Source: Peribacillus kribbensis DSM 17871
GTDB taxonomy: Bacteria > Bacillota > Bacilli > Bacillales > DSM-1321
NCBI RefSeq assembly: GCF_000430765.1
Contig: NZ_KE387244.1
Coordinates: 65,856-129,855, forward strand
Length of the DNA stretch: 64,000 bases
Direction of reading: 5' to 3'
Shown here piece after piece: positions 17,636-26,527 of the stretch. The number at the start of each line of letters is the position of its first letter. The first letter of the stretch is position 1. Below the pieces are notes generated by a model. The model was not told the origin of the DNA, searched no databases, and saw only the letters and a program-made list of their open reading frames with translations. The translations under genes and the position numbers were made by a program.

Positions 17636-18271
17636 ATGACAAATCAAAAAACAAATGACTTTAAAGAAATTGTCAGAGGACGCCGTTCTATTAAGAACTA
17701 TGACCCTTCCGTTAAAATCAGCAGGGAGGAAATGGAGGAAATCCTGGAGCTTGCGGCGACTGCGCCATCTTCTGTCAACATGCAGCCATGGAGATTTCTT
17801 GTGATTGAAAGCCCGGAAGGAAAAGCAGCCCTTGCTCCGCTGGCACGTTTCAATCAGAACCAGGTGGAAACTTCAGCAGCCATGATTGCGGTTTTTGGAG
17901 ATCTTCAAAATTTTGATAAGTTCGAAGACATCTATGGCAAGGCAGTCGAAGAAGGGCATATGCCTCAGGAAGTAAAAGAAAATATCCATAAATCCTTCTC
18001 CGGCTATTTCGAGACCATTTCCCGTGAAGATATGGAAGACGTTGTCCTGGTCGATGGAGGGCTTGTATCCATGCAGCTCATGCTGGCCGCACGCGCATAT
18101 GGCTACGATACAAATCCGATCGGCGGATACGAAAAAGACCAAATCGCAGAAGTGTTTGGCCTGGACAAAGACCGCTTTGTACCGGTCATGCTGATTTCCA
18201 TCGGAAAAGCCGCAGACACAGGCCATACATCTGTCCGTCTGCCTGTTGACCAGATTGCTCAATGGAAGTAA
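17636..18271 (+). CDS. ydgI: Nitroreductase-family protein, YdgI-like
   Basis: 211 residues. FMN-dependent nitroreductase fold: GRRSIKNYDPSVKIS at the N-terminus (flavin phosphate), APSSVNMQPWRFLVI, and IGGYEKDQIAEVFG near the end. Very close in pattern to B. subtilis YdgI. Expected to reduce nitroaromatics or quinones with NAD(P)H. AGAGGAG precedes the ATG; single-gene unit with its own terminator. Confidence 0.88.
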   Translation: MTNQKTNDFKEIVRGRRSIKNYDPSVKISREEMEEILELAATAPSSVNMQPWRFLVIESPEGKAALAPLARFNQNQVETSAAMIAVFGDLQNFDKFEDIYGKAVEEGHMPQEVKENIHKSFSGYFETISREDMEDVVLVDGGLVSMQLMLAARAYGYDTNPIGGYEKDQIAEVFGLDKDRFVPVMLISIGKAADTGHTSVRLPVDQIAQWK

Positions 18272-18305
18272 AGTTCCCGCTGAAATCAACTAGGAGAGAG
18301 TAATT

Positions 18306-18338
18306 AAAACCGGGGTTTAAGTAAAACCCCGGTTTTTT
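18306..18338 (+). terminator. Terminator of the ydgI-like gene
   Basis: AAAACCGGGGTTT (18306-18318) pairs with AAACCCCGGTTTT, followed by T residues. Confidence 0.88.
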
Positions 18339-18346
18339 CGTACTTG

Positions 18347-18580
18347 GAGCAGCCTTCAGAAGCGGAGCAAAGATTTAAATTTTCGGAGCAAAAAAGAGGT
18401 GCGGCCGAGCAAAACTAAGAAGTCCTTGAGCAAAAACTGTCTAAGCCGGAGCAAAAAACAGGAAGCTTGGAGCAAAACTGAGAAGTGGAGCAAAAATTCG
18501 AAGAACCTGATATAAAAGAGCCAGGTCCGAGCAAAACCAGAGGGTCTCCGAGTGAAAACGAAGATGCCACAGCAAAAATT
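18347..18580. repeat. 21-bp-period intergenic repeat (GGAGCAAAA type), array C
   Basis: GAGC(AAAA)-like cores start at 18347, 18365, 18386, 18407, 18428, 18449, 18470, 18488, 18509 (degenerate), 18529, 18550 and 18570. The steps are 18, 21, 21, 21, 21, 21, 18, 21, 20, 21 and 20, so the period is 21 bp, two helical turns. Only the GAGCAAAA core is conserved; the rest of each unit varies. Frames stay open on the minus strand because 21 is divisible by three, but there is no ribosome binding site or conserved peptide, so coding is unlikely. Confidence 0.8.
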
Positions 18581-18677
18581 CCCCAGCCATTGCTGCAGAT
18601 AACGCTTTAAGAGCAGGACTTTTTGTCTGGTATCGGAACAAGAAACAAACCATAAGGGAACTGACCTGATCATCAAA

Positions 18678-18706
18678 AAAGGCACTAGATTCATTCTAGT
18701 GCCTTT
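18678..18706 (-). terminator. Terminator of the YdhF-type reductase
   Basis: AAAGGCACTAGA (18678-18689) pairs with TCTAGTGCCTTT (18695-18706); the minus-strand copy reads into TTTTT. Confidence 0.82.
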
Positions 18707-18715
18707 AAGGATTTA

Positions 18716-19636
18716 TTAAGGAAGAATGTTTCCTGCCGCTCTGTAGATGCTGTACCATTCTTCGCGGGTCAGACGGATATCGCCAGCCTTCACGCAGTCC
18801 TTTAATCTCTCAATATTCATGGTACCGATCACTGGCTGCATCTGTGCAGGATGGCGCAGAAGCCAGGCGATGGCAATCGTTGTATTGCTCACATCATATT
18901 TGCCGGCAATCTCATCAATCTGTTTGTTCAACTCAGGGAATTTATCATTGTTAAGGAAAACACCCTCAAAGAAACCATATTGGAATGGAGACCATGGCTG
19001 GACTGTGATATCATTCAGCCTGCAAAAGTCCAGGATACTGCCGTCCCGGTCGATGGCTGAATCATTCTCCATGTTCACATTGATTCCGTTGGAGATCATG
19101 TTCGCATTCGTGATGCTCAGCTGAAGCTGATTGGCTACAATCGGCTGCTTTACGTATTTCTGCAGCAGCTGGATCTGCATAGGTTTCTGGTTAGAAACGC
19201 CGAAATGCTTTACTTTTCCAGAGGATTCAAGGCGGTCAAAGGCCTCTGCTACTTCTTCAGGCTCCACAAGTGCATCCGGGCGGTGCAGCAGCAGGATATC
19301 CAGATAATCTGTTTGAAGACGTTTTAGGATTCCGTCTACAGATTCCAGGATATGATCCTTGGAGAAATCGAACATTCCTTTTCGGATGCCGCATTTTGAC
19401 TGCAGAATTATTTTTTCGCGGATATCATCATTCATATGGATGGCTTCAGAAAAGATTTCCTCGCAGGTTCCTCCGCCGTAAATGTCAGCGTGATCGAAGA
19501 AGTTGGCTCCTTCCTCCAGCGCGGTTTGAACAAAGCGTTCTGCTTCCTGCTTTTCCAGTGAGTCAATCCTCATACAGCCGACAGCTACGACAGGCACCTC
19601 AAGTGTGCTGTTTCCCAGTTTCATCGTTTTCATCAT
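18716..19636 (-). CDS. Aldo/keto reductase, YdhF family
   Basis: 306 residues; GGAGGAAAA lies directly before ATGATG. The AKR barrel is visible with D49, Y54 (ADIYGGG), K80 (QSKCGIR) and H117 (LLLHRPD) in the catalytic positions. A near-C-terminal PVIGTMNIERLKDCV segment marks the YdhF subgroup. Likely an NADPH-dependent oxidoreductase of unknown substrate. Single gene, divergent from the LytTR regulator. Confidence 0.88.
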   Translation of the reverse strand: MMKTMKLGNSTLEVPVVAVGCMRIDSLEKQEAERFVQTALEEGANFFDHADIYGGGTCEEIFSEAIHMNDDIREKIILQSKCGIRKGMFDFSKDHILESVDGILKRLQTDYLDILLLHRPDALVEPEEVAEAFDRLESSGKVKHFGVSNQKPMQIQLLQKYVKQPIVANQLQLSITNANMISNGINVNMENDSAIDRDGSILDFCRLNDITVQPWSPFQYGFFEGVFLNNDKFPELNKQIDEIAGKYDVSNTTIAIAWLLRHPAQMQPVIGTMNIERLKDCVKAGDIRLTREEWYSIYRAAGNILP

Positions 19637-19825
19637 TTTTCCTCCATTTTCAATCCTCTAATGAATGAAAGTGTTTTCAATCATATTTATATTTTGACAT
19701 ATCAGGTACGGTTTGTTCAATTAATAGGAACTATCATTAAAGACTGGCAGAGTTATACTCTTCCGGAATGCAGAATCTATAATAAATGGATTCTTCATAG
19801 TATAATATGTGCGAGGTGAAATTGT

Positions 19826-20470
19826 ATGGAGGATATTACCCTGAGATCTCTATTGGATGTGATAGGAGACTTATTTTCAGATGAAATTTCAATAGCCGTA
19901 TCCAATACAAAAGAGTATATATACTATAGGCCGAGCAAACGGGTGGACTTGAAAATTAAACCGGGCGATTCTCTGAAGGAAGGTACACTTGCCCATAAAG
20001 CATTGAGCATGAAACAAAGAGTTTCGGAGTTTATCAGCCGGGATATCTTTGGTGTTCCCTACCATGGAATGGCGGTGCCTTTTTTGCACGATGGGAAAGT
20101 GGAGGGCTGTGTGACGGCCATTTATCCGGCATTAACCGATGGGAAATCTGTTGTGACAGTGAAAACCAACGATGGTTGGATCCCTCTTCCGTTTTCAGAG
20201 GTGGTCTATGTAGAGGCAAAGGAAAAAAAGACGTATATTTATTCAAAGGAAGTTTCAGGGACTCATAAATACTCCTTGCAGGAATTTGAATTTATCCTTC
20301 CAAAGGATTTTTTCATTAGGTGCCATCGCGCCTTTATTGTAAATGTTAACCATATAAAAGCCATCTATCCTGATCTTCACTCGACGTTTTTGCTATCAAT
20401 GGATAATGGAGACAGAGTGCCTGTGAGCCAATCCTATTCCAGTTATTTTCGGAAGCTTCTGGGTTTTTAG
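19826..20470 (+). CDS. LytTR-domain transcriptional regulator
   Basis: 214 residues; GAGGTGAAA precedes the ATG. The C-terminal half (about 108-214) is a LytTR DNA-binding domain: VYVEAKEKKTYIYS, FIRCHRAFIVNVNHIKAI and RVPVSQSYSSYFRKLL. The N-terminal about 105 residues look like a PAS/GAF-type sensor rather than a receiver, so it is not a two-component regulator. It lies 131 bp upstream of a CoA-transferase gene on the same strand, so that gene is its likely target. Confidence 0.85.
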   Translation: MEDITLRSLLDVIGDLFSDEISIAVSNTKEYIYYRPSKRVDLKIKPGDSLKEGTLAHKALSMKQRVSEFISRDIFGVPYHGMAVPFLHDGKVEGCVTAIYPALTDGKSVVTVKTNDGWIPLPFSEVVYVEAKEKKTYIYSKEVSGTHKYSLQEFEFILPKDFFIRCHRAFIVNVNHIKAIYPDLHSTFLLSMDNGDRVPVSQSYSSYFRKLLGF

Positions 20471-20601
20471 TAATTCTGCTGTTTTAGTTCCTTTATTTGC
20501 TTTCTTATCCTGTAATAACGTCCCCTATGCCAAAAATCCATTTCCACTGCCGGGAATGGGTAAAATGGTTATAACTATACCAAGGGGAGAGGGATTTTGT
20601 T

Positions 20602-22116
20602 ATGGAAAACCGCGTAAAGCGAATCAGAGATCCTCGTCTGCTGGATAAAGTGGTTTCAGCAGAGGAAGCAGCATCATGGATTGAAAGCGGGATGACATTA
20701 GGCTTAAGCGGATTCACACGTGCTGGCGATGTGAAAGCGGTCCCATTTGCACTGGTGAACCGGGTAAAGGGAGATGAGTCGTTCAAGGTCAATGTTTATA
20801 CAGGAGCATCCCTGGGCTCTGATGTCGATAAATTATTTACCGAAGCTGGAATCATCGGGAAAAGACTGCCATTCCAGGCGGACGCGGCTATGCGGAAAGG
20901 AATTAATTCTGGGGAGCTTTTATTTGTGGATCAGCATTTATCTCATACTGCAGAGCTGATTCGCGGAGATGTGATGGATATTGATGTGGCTATATTGGAA
21001 GCGGTTGCAATAACAGAGGATGGAATGATCATTCCTACGACTTCCATAGGGAATTCTCTCTCCTTTGCCTTAAATGCCAAATCCATCATCATTGAAATGA
21101 ACACCGCTCAGTCCGAGCAGCTGGAAGGCCTTCATGATTTATATGAACCTGGAAAACAGGGCGAACGACTTCCTATACCGCTGGTAAAACCACAGGACCG
21201 GATCGGAGCCATGGGGATTTTGGTTGATGCAGAAAAGGTGAAGGCCATTGTATTTACCCATCAGCTCGACTCGCCGTCCACCATCGTTCCTCCTGATGAA
21301 GAAACGGTCATTATAGCAGAACACTTAATTGAATTTTTACGGAATGAAGTAAGGGCAGGGAGGCTTACGGAAAGCCTGGCACCGCTGCAATCTGGAATTG
21401 GTTCGGTAGCCAATGCAGTCCTGCATGGACTCCTGGACTCAGAGTTCAGCGGGCTTGAGGTTTATTCAGAAGTTCTGCAGGATGCGGTCTTTGATTTAAT
21501 GGATGCTGGAAAGGTGAATTTTGCATCCTGCTGCTCCATTACGCTGTCAGAGGAAAAAATGAGGCAGGTTTATGCGGACTTTGAAAAATACCGTGATAAG
21601 CTTTTGATGCGTCCTCAGGAAATTTCCAACCATCCTGAGATCATCCGCCGTTTGGGGCTGATCTCTATTAATACAGCGCTTGAACTTGATATTTATGGAA
21701 ATGTGAATTCCACTCATGTATGCGGCACAAAAATGATGAATGGAATCGGCGGCTCCGGGGATTTTGCAAGAAATGCCAGACTGGCCATATTTGTCACAAA
21801 GTCCATTGCAAAAGGCGGGAATATTTCCAGCATCGTGCCTTTTGTTTCCCACGTCGACCATACAGAGCATGATGTGGATGTGATCGTGACAGAACAGGGA
21901 TATGCAGACCTTCGCGGGCTTGCCCCTAGAGAACGGGTCGAGCTTATCATAGAAAACTGCGCACATCCTATGTACCGGCCGCAGCTGCGGGCGTATTTTG
22001 AAGAAGCCCGCCAAAGAGGCGGCCAGACTCCGCATGTATTAGAAAAAGCCTTTTCCTGGCATGTGAACTTTGCCAGCCATGGAACCATGCTTGAAAAAAC
22101 TGCAGAGACTGTCTAA
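20602..22116 (+). CDS. Acetyl-CoA hydrolase / succinate:acetate CoA-transferase family
   Basis: 504 residues. Two-domain CoA-transferase fold. The catalytic glutamate is E290 in GLEVYSEVLQD, matching the active-site Glu of AarC-type enzymes; GNVNSTHVCGTKMMNGIGGSGDFARNA is the class-specific glycine-rich block. Moves CoA between acetate and succinate, or hydrolyses acetyl-CoA. Preceded by AAGGGGAGAGG. The LytTR gene upstream probably controls it; a terminator follows. Confidence 0.9.
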   Translation: MENRVKRIRDPRLLDKVVSAEEAASWIESGMTLGLSGFTRAGDVKAVPFALVNRVKGDESFKVNVYTGASLGSDVDKLFTEAGIIGKRLPFQADAAMRKGINSGELLFVDQHLSHTAELIRGDVMDIDVAILEAVAITEDGMIIPTTSIGNSLSFALNAKSIIIEMNTAQSEQLEGLHDLYEPGKQGERLPIPLVKPQDRIGAMGILVDAEKVKAIVFTHQLDSPSTIVPPDEETVIIAEHLIEFLRNEVRAGRLTESLAPLQSGIGSVANAVLHGLLDSEFSGLEVYSEVLQDAVFDLMDAGKVNFASCCSITLSEEKMRQVYADFEKYRDKLLMRPQEISNHPEIIRRLGLISINTALELDIYGNVNSTHVCGTKMMNGIGGSGDFARNARLAIFVTKSIAKGGNISSIVPFVSHVDHTEHDVDVIVTEQGYADLRGLAPRERVELIIENCAHPMYRPQLRAYFEEARQRGGQTPHVLEKAFSWHVNFASHGTMLEKTAETV

Positions 22117-22130
22117 AAAAATCCAATACA

Positions 22131-22168
22131 AAAAATGACCTGGGGGATTAATCCTTCGGGTCATTTTT
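22131..22168 (+). terminator. Terminator of the CoA-transferase gene
   Basis: AAAAATGACC (22131-22140) pairs with GGTCATTTTT (22159-22168). Confidence 0.75.
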
Positions 22169-22402
22169 AATTAACGGAGTGTTCCTTCGTTTCAAGCAGC
22201 CCCTTGTTCATCGCCCCCGCTTTTCCAAAGCATTTCCTTTAAAGTCTATGGTTTTATAACCAAACGGAATGAAAATTATTCCGATTAAATACTTTACTAA
22301 TATAATAAAAAGGAATACGATAGAAAAATGTATCTTTAAGTAAAAAAGGGAATTTTGAGACAAAATAACCCTTAAAGAATGATATTACAGGAGCAAGGAA
22401 AT

Positions 22403-22792
22403 ATGAAAATCATAAAAATTGTTATACAAGTTGCTTTTCTGACTTTGATATATTTAGCTGGCTCCATGATATCGAATTACCTGGACATTCCCATTCCTGG
22501 AGGGATTGTGGGCCTGGTAATTCTATTTCTGCTGCTTCAGCTGAAAATCATAAAAGTAGAGTGGATCGAGAAAGGGGCGGACTGGCTCCTGGCAGAGCTT
22601 ATGCTGTTCTTTATTCCGGCAGCGGTCGGGATTGTGAATTATCAGAAGGCGATAGGATCAAAATGGGTAAGCCTTTTAATTGTCATTGTCCTCAGTTCGC
22701 TGACTGTGATGGCCGTCACGGGACTTACGGCACAATATATATCAAAACGTGGAAGGGGTGCTGTCAATGGTTCTTCTGACAAAAATCGTTAG
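22403..22792 (+). CDS. cidA: CidA/LrgA holin-like protein
   Basis: 129 residues from the ATG at 22403, nine bases after AGGAG. Four hydrophobic segments and the LrgA-family signature IPIPGGIVGLVILFLLL, then LLAELMLFFIPAAVGIV. CidA/LrgA proteins affect murein hydrolase release and, with the B partner, export of pyruvate or other overflow products. The frame overlaps the next gene by 26 bp, indicating translational coupling. Confidence 0.9.
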   Translation: MKIIKIVIQVAFLTLIYLAGSMISNYLDIPIPGGIVGLVILFLLLQLKIIKVEWIEKGADWLLAELMLFFIPAAVGIVNYQKAIGSKWVSLLIVIVLSSLTVMAVTGLTAQYISKRGRGAVNGSSDKNR

Positions 22793-23468
22793 TATCCTGT
22801 TCACATACTTAGTTTATAAAATCAGTAAACAATCGTATAGCCGGTGGAATTTATTCTTTTTGACTCCGCTGCTTATCAGTCCCATTGTGCTTATCATATT
22901 ATTGATTGCGACGCATACCTCCTATGACTCGTATTACAGCGGTTCAAAATGGCTGAGCTTCTTATTGGGACCGGCCACAGTATCCTTTGCACTGCCGATG
23001 TACAGGCAGCTTAAATTATTGAAGAAGCATCTATTTGAAATTATAGCGAGCATCACGGCAGGCTCCGCTGCAGCCATCATTTCATCCTTTTTTTATGCAC
23101 TCTGGCTGCAGCTGGGGCCTTCCCTTACAACCAGCCTGGTTCCTAGATCGATCACAACGCCGGTGGCGATGGATATATCGAAAACCATTGGGGGAGTCCC
23201 TACCCTGACAGCGGTTTTTGTCATTATTACCGGTATCACGGGAGCACTGGTCGGCCCCTTATGGATCCGGATGCTGAAAATAGAGAAATCAACAGCAAAA
23301 GGTCTGATGCTCGGGATGAGCGCCCATGGTGCGGGTACATCCAAAGCTTTTGAGCTGGGTGAGCTTGAAGGGACATTTGCGAGTATCGCCATGATCGTGG
23401 CTGCCCTGATTACCATCATCCTGGCATTCACCATTTTTCCGGTGCTTCAATCCGAGCTTCTAATCTAA
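22767..23468 (+). CDS. cidB: LrgB/CidB-family membrane protein
   Basis: 233 residues from the ATG at 22767, eight bases after GGAAGGGG; the frame upstream to 22749 lacks a site. Hydrophobic throughout, with the family blocks GPATVSFALPMYRQ, RSITTPVAMDIS and LMLGMSAHGAGTSKAFELGE. Partner of CidA. Confidence 0.92.
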   Translation: MVLLTKIVSILFTYLVYKISKQSYSRWNLFFLTPLLISPIVLIILLIATHTSYDSYYSGSKWLSFLLGPATVSFALPMYRQLKLLKKHLFEIIASITAGSAAAIISSFFYALWLQLGPSLTTSLVPRSITTPVAMDISKTIGGVPTLTAVFVIITGITGALVGPLWIRMLKIEKSTAKGLMLGMSAHGAGTSKAFELGELEGTFASIAMIVAALITIILAFTIFPVLQSELLI

Positions 23469-23475
23469 CGTAAAC

Positions 23476-23503
23476 AAAGGCTGTTGCATGAGCAACAGCC
23501 TTT
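23476..23503. terminator. Bidirectional terminator between cidB and the CarH-like gene
   Basis: AAAGGCTGTTGC (23476-23487) pairs with GCAACAGCCTTT (23492-23503). Confidence 0.85.
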
Positions 23504-23506
23504 GCT

Positions 23507-24400
23507 TTATACCTGCTTGAGTAGTACATGATCAAACCAAGCATCCCAGTCCAATTCTTCCGCCAGGTAAATCAGCCTTGATGACTGGGCGAAAATCTCA
23601 TCCACTCCGCTGCCTCCCACGACAAACGATAGGTTTGGAACTTCTTCATGGCAGCTTTGTATCCAGCCATTCAATGCTTCCTGATGCCTTCGATCCGTTA
23701 GAGATATGGCTGCAGCTGCAATCTGCTTTCGTTTAATGAGCTGGATTAATCCGGAATAGGGGGTGTCCGCCCCTAGATAAATAACCTCGATGCCTTTTCT
23801 TCTTAAAAATAAACTAAACACCATCAGCCCGATATGATGATGCTCTCCTTCAGGACAAAAAGCCAGGACCCTTGGCAATTGAGGGTTGGTCGGCAGGAGT
23901 CTGAAAAAACTGGTGAACCGCTGCATGATGAGTTCGGACGAAAAATGCTCCTGGGCTACTGTAAGTTTCCCGGATTCCCAATCAGAGCCTATCTGAAAGA
24001 GAGTGGGAATCATTAGTTTATGAATTACTTCTTCATAATGGTATAAGGAAAACGCCAAATCAATGGCTTTATTGGCATTCTCGGTTTCGAGATCCACAAG
24101 ATTCCGGTATAGCCTGACACCCAGACTCTGGTATGATGTGTCTGTAAATTCATCTATAGGAACAATTGAAGCATTAGATTCTGGCGTGGCTTTTAACATT
24201 CGCACAGCCTCGCTTATTTTTAAATCCTTCGTTTCCATTTCCGACTTTAACCATCGTAAGATTTGGATATCTGCTTCGCTGTACAGGCGATGGCCGCCTT
24301 CACTTCTCTGTGGAGTGATGATATGGTATCTGTTTTCCCAGGCCCGTATGGTTACTGTGGGGATACCCACCAATTCTGATACTTTTTTAATGGTGTACAT
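23507..24400 (-). CDS. CarH/LitR-type MerR regulator with B12-binding domain
   Basis: 297 residues from the ATG at 24400, behind GGAGGAGAGG; the longer frame to 24544 is promoter DNA. Domains: MerR winged helix (1-70: MYTIKKVSELVGIPTVTIRAWENRY), helical cap (about 95-170) with the diagnostic W-x9-EH (W141, E151, H152), and a cobalamin-binding Rossmann domain with E-x-H-x-x-G (E186, H188, G191). In CarH, adenosylcobalamin holds a DNA-bound tetramer and green/blue light breaks it. The residue after W141 is Glu, where my memory of Thermus CarH has the His used in the light state. Divergent from a small membrane-protein gene, with 11-bp-spaced operator repeats between. Confidence 0.88.
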   Translation of the reverse strand: MYTIKKVSELVGIPTVTIRAWENRYHIITPQRSEGGHRLYSEADIQILRWLKSEMETKDLKISEAVRMLKATPESNASIVPIDEFTDTSYQSLGVRLYRNLVDLETENANKAIDLAFSLYHYEEVIHKLMIPTLFQIGSDWESGKLTVAQEHFSSELIMQRFTSFFRLLPTNPQLPRVLAFCPEGEHHHIGLMVFSLFLRRKGIEVIYLGADTPYSGLIQLIKRKQIAAAAISLTDRRHQEALNGWIQSCHEEVPNLSFVVGGSGVDEIFAQSSRLIYLAEELDWDAWFDHVLLKQV

Positions 24401-24424
24401 ACCTCTCCTCCTTCTACAAATAAT

Positions 24425-24555
24425 TATACATAAATTGTACATGAATTCTAGATATGATATTTTCAAAGGGGAAAATGAGATTGGAAAGAAATTCTTGCTA
24501 ATTTTGTATAAGTTTTGTATAAATAAATATATAAAGTTATACAAAAAACATACAA
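24425..24555. promoter_or_regulatory. CarH-type operator: three pairs of 11-bp direct repeats over a promoter
   Basis: TATACAT (24425) and TGTACAT (24436) are 11 bp apart. TTGTATA (24504) and TTGTATA (24515) are 11 bp apart. TATACAA (24538) and CATACAA (24549) are 11 bp apart. All carry the TnTACA core known for CarH-type operators; the middle pair is in reverse orientation. TTGTAT (24515-24520), 17 bp, then TATACA (24538-24543) is a good promoter for the following membrane-protein gene, so bound regulator would cover both promoter boxes. The first pair lies just upstream of the regulator gene and could give autoregulation. Confidence 0.7.
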
Positions 24556-24568
24556 AGGAGTCGTGGGA

Positions 24569-24763
24569 ATGAAAACCTTGAATATCGTTGCGCTTATTTT
24601 AATCATTATTGGAGGGCTTAATTGGCTCTTAGTAGGACTATTTAAATGGGATCTTGTGGGCGGCATTACAGGAGGAATGGACAGTGTGCTGGCAAGAATT
24701 ATTTATGTGGTGGTAGGTTTGGCAGCCATTTATAGCTTTACTCTCATTCAGAAGGTTAAGTAG
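24569..24763 (+). CDS. DUF378-family small membrane protein
   Basis: 64 residues. Start at 24569 is eight bases after AAAGGAG; the GTG at 24563 is too close. Two hydrophobic segments (about 3-25 and 40-60) around [16 protein letters not shown], the hallmark of DUF378 (YuzA-like) proteins. Function unknown. Its promoter lies under CarH-type repeats, so it is probably induced by light or by lack of adenosylcobalamin. Confidence 0.88.
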   Translation: MKTLNIVALILIIIGGLNWLLVGLFKWDLVGGITGGMDSVLARIIYVVVGLAAIYSFTLIQKVK

Positions 24764-24872
24764 CATACATCGTTTGGCTGTTCTTTTGACTTCTGTTCAG
24801 CAAGCTGAAAAAAAGTGCAGCTTAATAAGATATTCAACTCTCATTTTAGTGACCATCAGAAAGGTGTTTCAA

Positions 24873-26390
24873 ATGGACTTAAATAAAAATCGCTTGATGA
24901 TTTATCTCTCAACCTGTGCAGTCTTCAGCTCCATCATTGTTTATTTTCTTGATCAGGGCAGCCTTATGGTTACCGTTAAAGGGCATGAGGGAATGTTTCA
25001 TGTGAAACATTTTATTCTCTTTAGTGCCCTGGCCATTCCAGTCGTTCTATTGATTCTCTCCGTCATTCTTTATAAACTTGGACACTATCAGCTTTTAATT
25101 CCGTACCTAGTTACCTTCACCCTGGCTTTTACAAGTATTAGCACGGTTATTAGCGGGCAGGGGATGGTAGAATACCATTTTTCTATCTTTATGGTTGTCG
25201 CCATGATCGCCTATTATGAAAAGGTTATGCTGATTTTTATTATGACAGGAATTTTTGCATTGGAGCATTTAGTGGGCTTTGTTATTCCATCCTTTACTCC
25301 CATTATTTTTGGGGCATCCAGTTATACATTATCCATGCTGTTGATTCATGTAGTATATCTAGTATTTACTTCTGGTGCGACAACATGGCAGATCTTAGCG
25401 AAAAAAAGATATACAGAAGTCTTGAAAAAGGAAAATGAAGAAAATCAACTCACCATTGAAAAAATGATGGATCAGCTATCCTATACAAGTCAGGATGTTT
25501 TCGACACTGTGAAAAACTTAAAGATGAACTCGGCAGAAACTCAGCAGGAGATTCATCAGATTACCTCATCCATTCAGGAGATGGCTTCGGGGGCAGACTC
25601 GCAGCTCACCATGGCTTATGACAGTGAAGCTTTGATGAAGAATATGGCTGAAGGGGTACAGCAGATTGCCAAAAGCTCCTCTGTAATAGTAGAGGCGTCT
25701 GGTCAGACCTTTGATAGAACAAGTGAAGGGAAGGAGGCCCTTCAAAGTACGGCAATTCAGATTAGCACGATTTTTGATGCTTTCAAAAGCTTATCCAGCA
25801 TTATTATGAATTTAGGAAAGCGATCACAGGAGATTAATGAAATCATACAGGTTATTTCCGACATATCAAACCAAACGGATTTATTGGCCTTGAATGCCGC
25901 GATTGAAGCTGCAAGGGCAGGGGAATATGGCAGGGGCTTTTCAGTGGTGGCAGATGAAGTCAGGAAACTCGCAGTAAAATCGAATCAATCGGTAGAAAGA
26001 GTGGCTGGGATAATTAGAGAGATTCAGACTGAAACCAATCTGGCCCTGTCAGACATGAAAACAGGAGAAAAAGAAGTAGAAAAGGGAATTGTGCTTATCA
26101 GCCAGACAGAACATGTTTTTGAAAGGATTCAGGAATCTACAAACAAAGTATATGAGCAGATCAAAGAAGCAGCTGCAGTATCCGATAACCTTGCATTAGA
26201 CTCTGGCCTGGTAGTTTTGTCCATGCAGAAGATGACCGAGGTGGCTAGGATATCCGCTGAAAGCAGTGAAAGTATCTCCCGGGCCTCTGAAAAACAAATG
26301 GAGTCTATAGAGGGTATTGATCGTATTTCAGCTGATCTAAGCGGATTAGCGGCTTCGCTGAACTCCTTGACCAGCGCTCTTAGAACATAA
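24873..26390 (+). CDS. Membrane methyl-accepting chemotaxis protein
   Basis: 505 residues from the ATG at 24873, eight bases after AGAAAGGTG. About six membrane segments fill residues 8-190 with little extracellular loop, so it probably senses within the membrane or through a partner. A helical stretch leads to the receptor signalling domain; the hairpin tip [27 protein letters not shown] and [10 protein letters not shown] are intact, the CheA/CheW contact region. No HAMP domain is obvious. A parS-like sequence lies within codons about 41-47. Confidence 0.88.
   Translation: MDLNKNRLMIYLSTCAVFSSIIVYFLDQGSLMVTVKGHEGMFHVKHFILFSALAIPVVLLILSVILYKLGHYQLLIPYLVTFTLAFTSISTVISGQGMVEYHFSIFMVVAMIAYYEKVMLIFIMTGIFALEHLVGFVIPSFTPIIFGASSYTLSMLLIHVVYLVFTSGATTWQILAKKRYTEVLKKENEENQLTIEKMMDQLSYTSQDVFDTVKNLKMNSAETQQEIHQITSSIQEMASGADSQLTMAYDSEALMKNMAEGVQQIAKSSSVIVEASGQTFDRTSEGKEALQSTAIQISTIFDAFKSLSSIIMNLGKRSQEINEIIQVISDISNQTDLLALNAAIEAARAGEYGRGFSVVADEVRKLAVKSNQSVERVAGIIREIQTETNLALSDMKTGEKEVEKGIVLISQTEHVFERIQESTNKVYEQIKEAAAVSDNLALDSGLVVLSMQKMTEVARISAESSESISRASEKQMESIEGIDRISADLSGLAASLNSLTSALRT
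24994..25009. promoter_or_regulatory. parS-like site inside the chemoreceptor gene
   Basis: TGTTTCATGTGAAACA matches the Bacillus parS consensus TGTTNCACGTGAAACA at all fixed positions except one, the central CACGTG being CATGTG. parS sites bind ParB (Spo0J), cluster around oriC and often sit inside genes. Here the sequence is in frame as codons for MFHVKH. Confidence 0.6.
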
Positions 26391-26527
26391 TACTTGATGG
26401 AATGGACTGAACGTTTTCTGTTGGCAGCAGGCGTTCAGTTTTTTTATGACTGGAGGGCTTTAACCCCCATCAAAATGGAAATAAGGAGTATAATAACAGA
26501 ATCACATGACAACAGGAGTAGAGAGAA

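Noticed and set aside
18356-18694. A 112-codon minus-strand gene across the 21-bp array
   Set aside because: It is open only because 21 is a multiple of three and the repeat lacks stops on that strand; no ribosome binding site and no family-like sequence.
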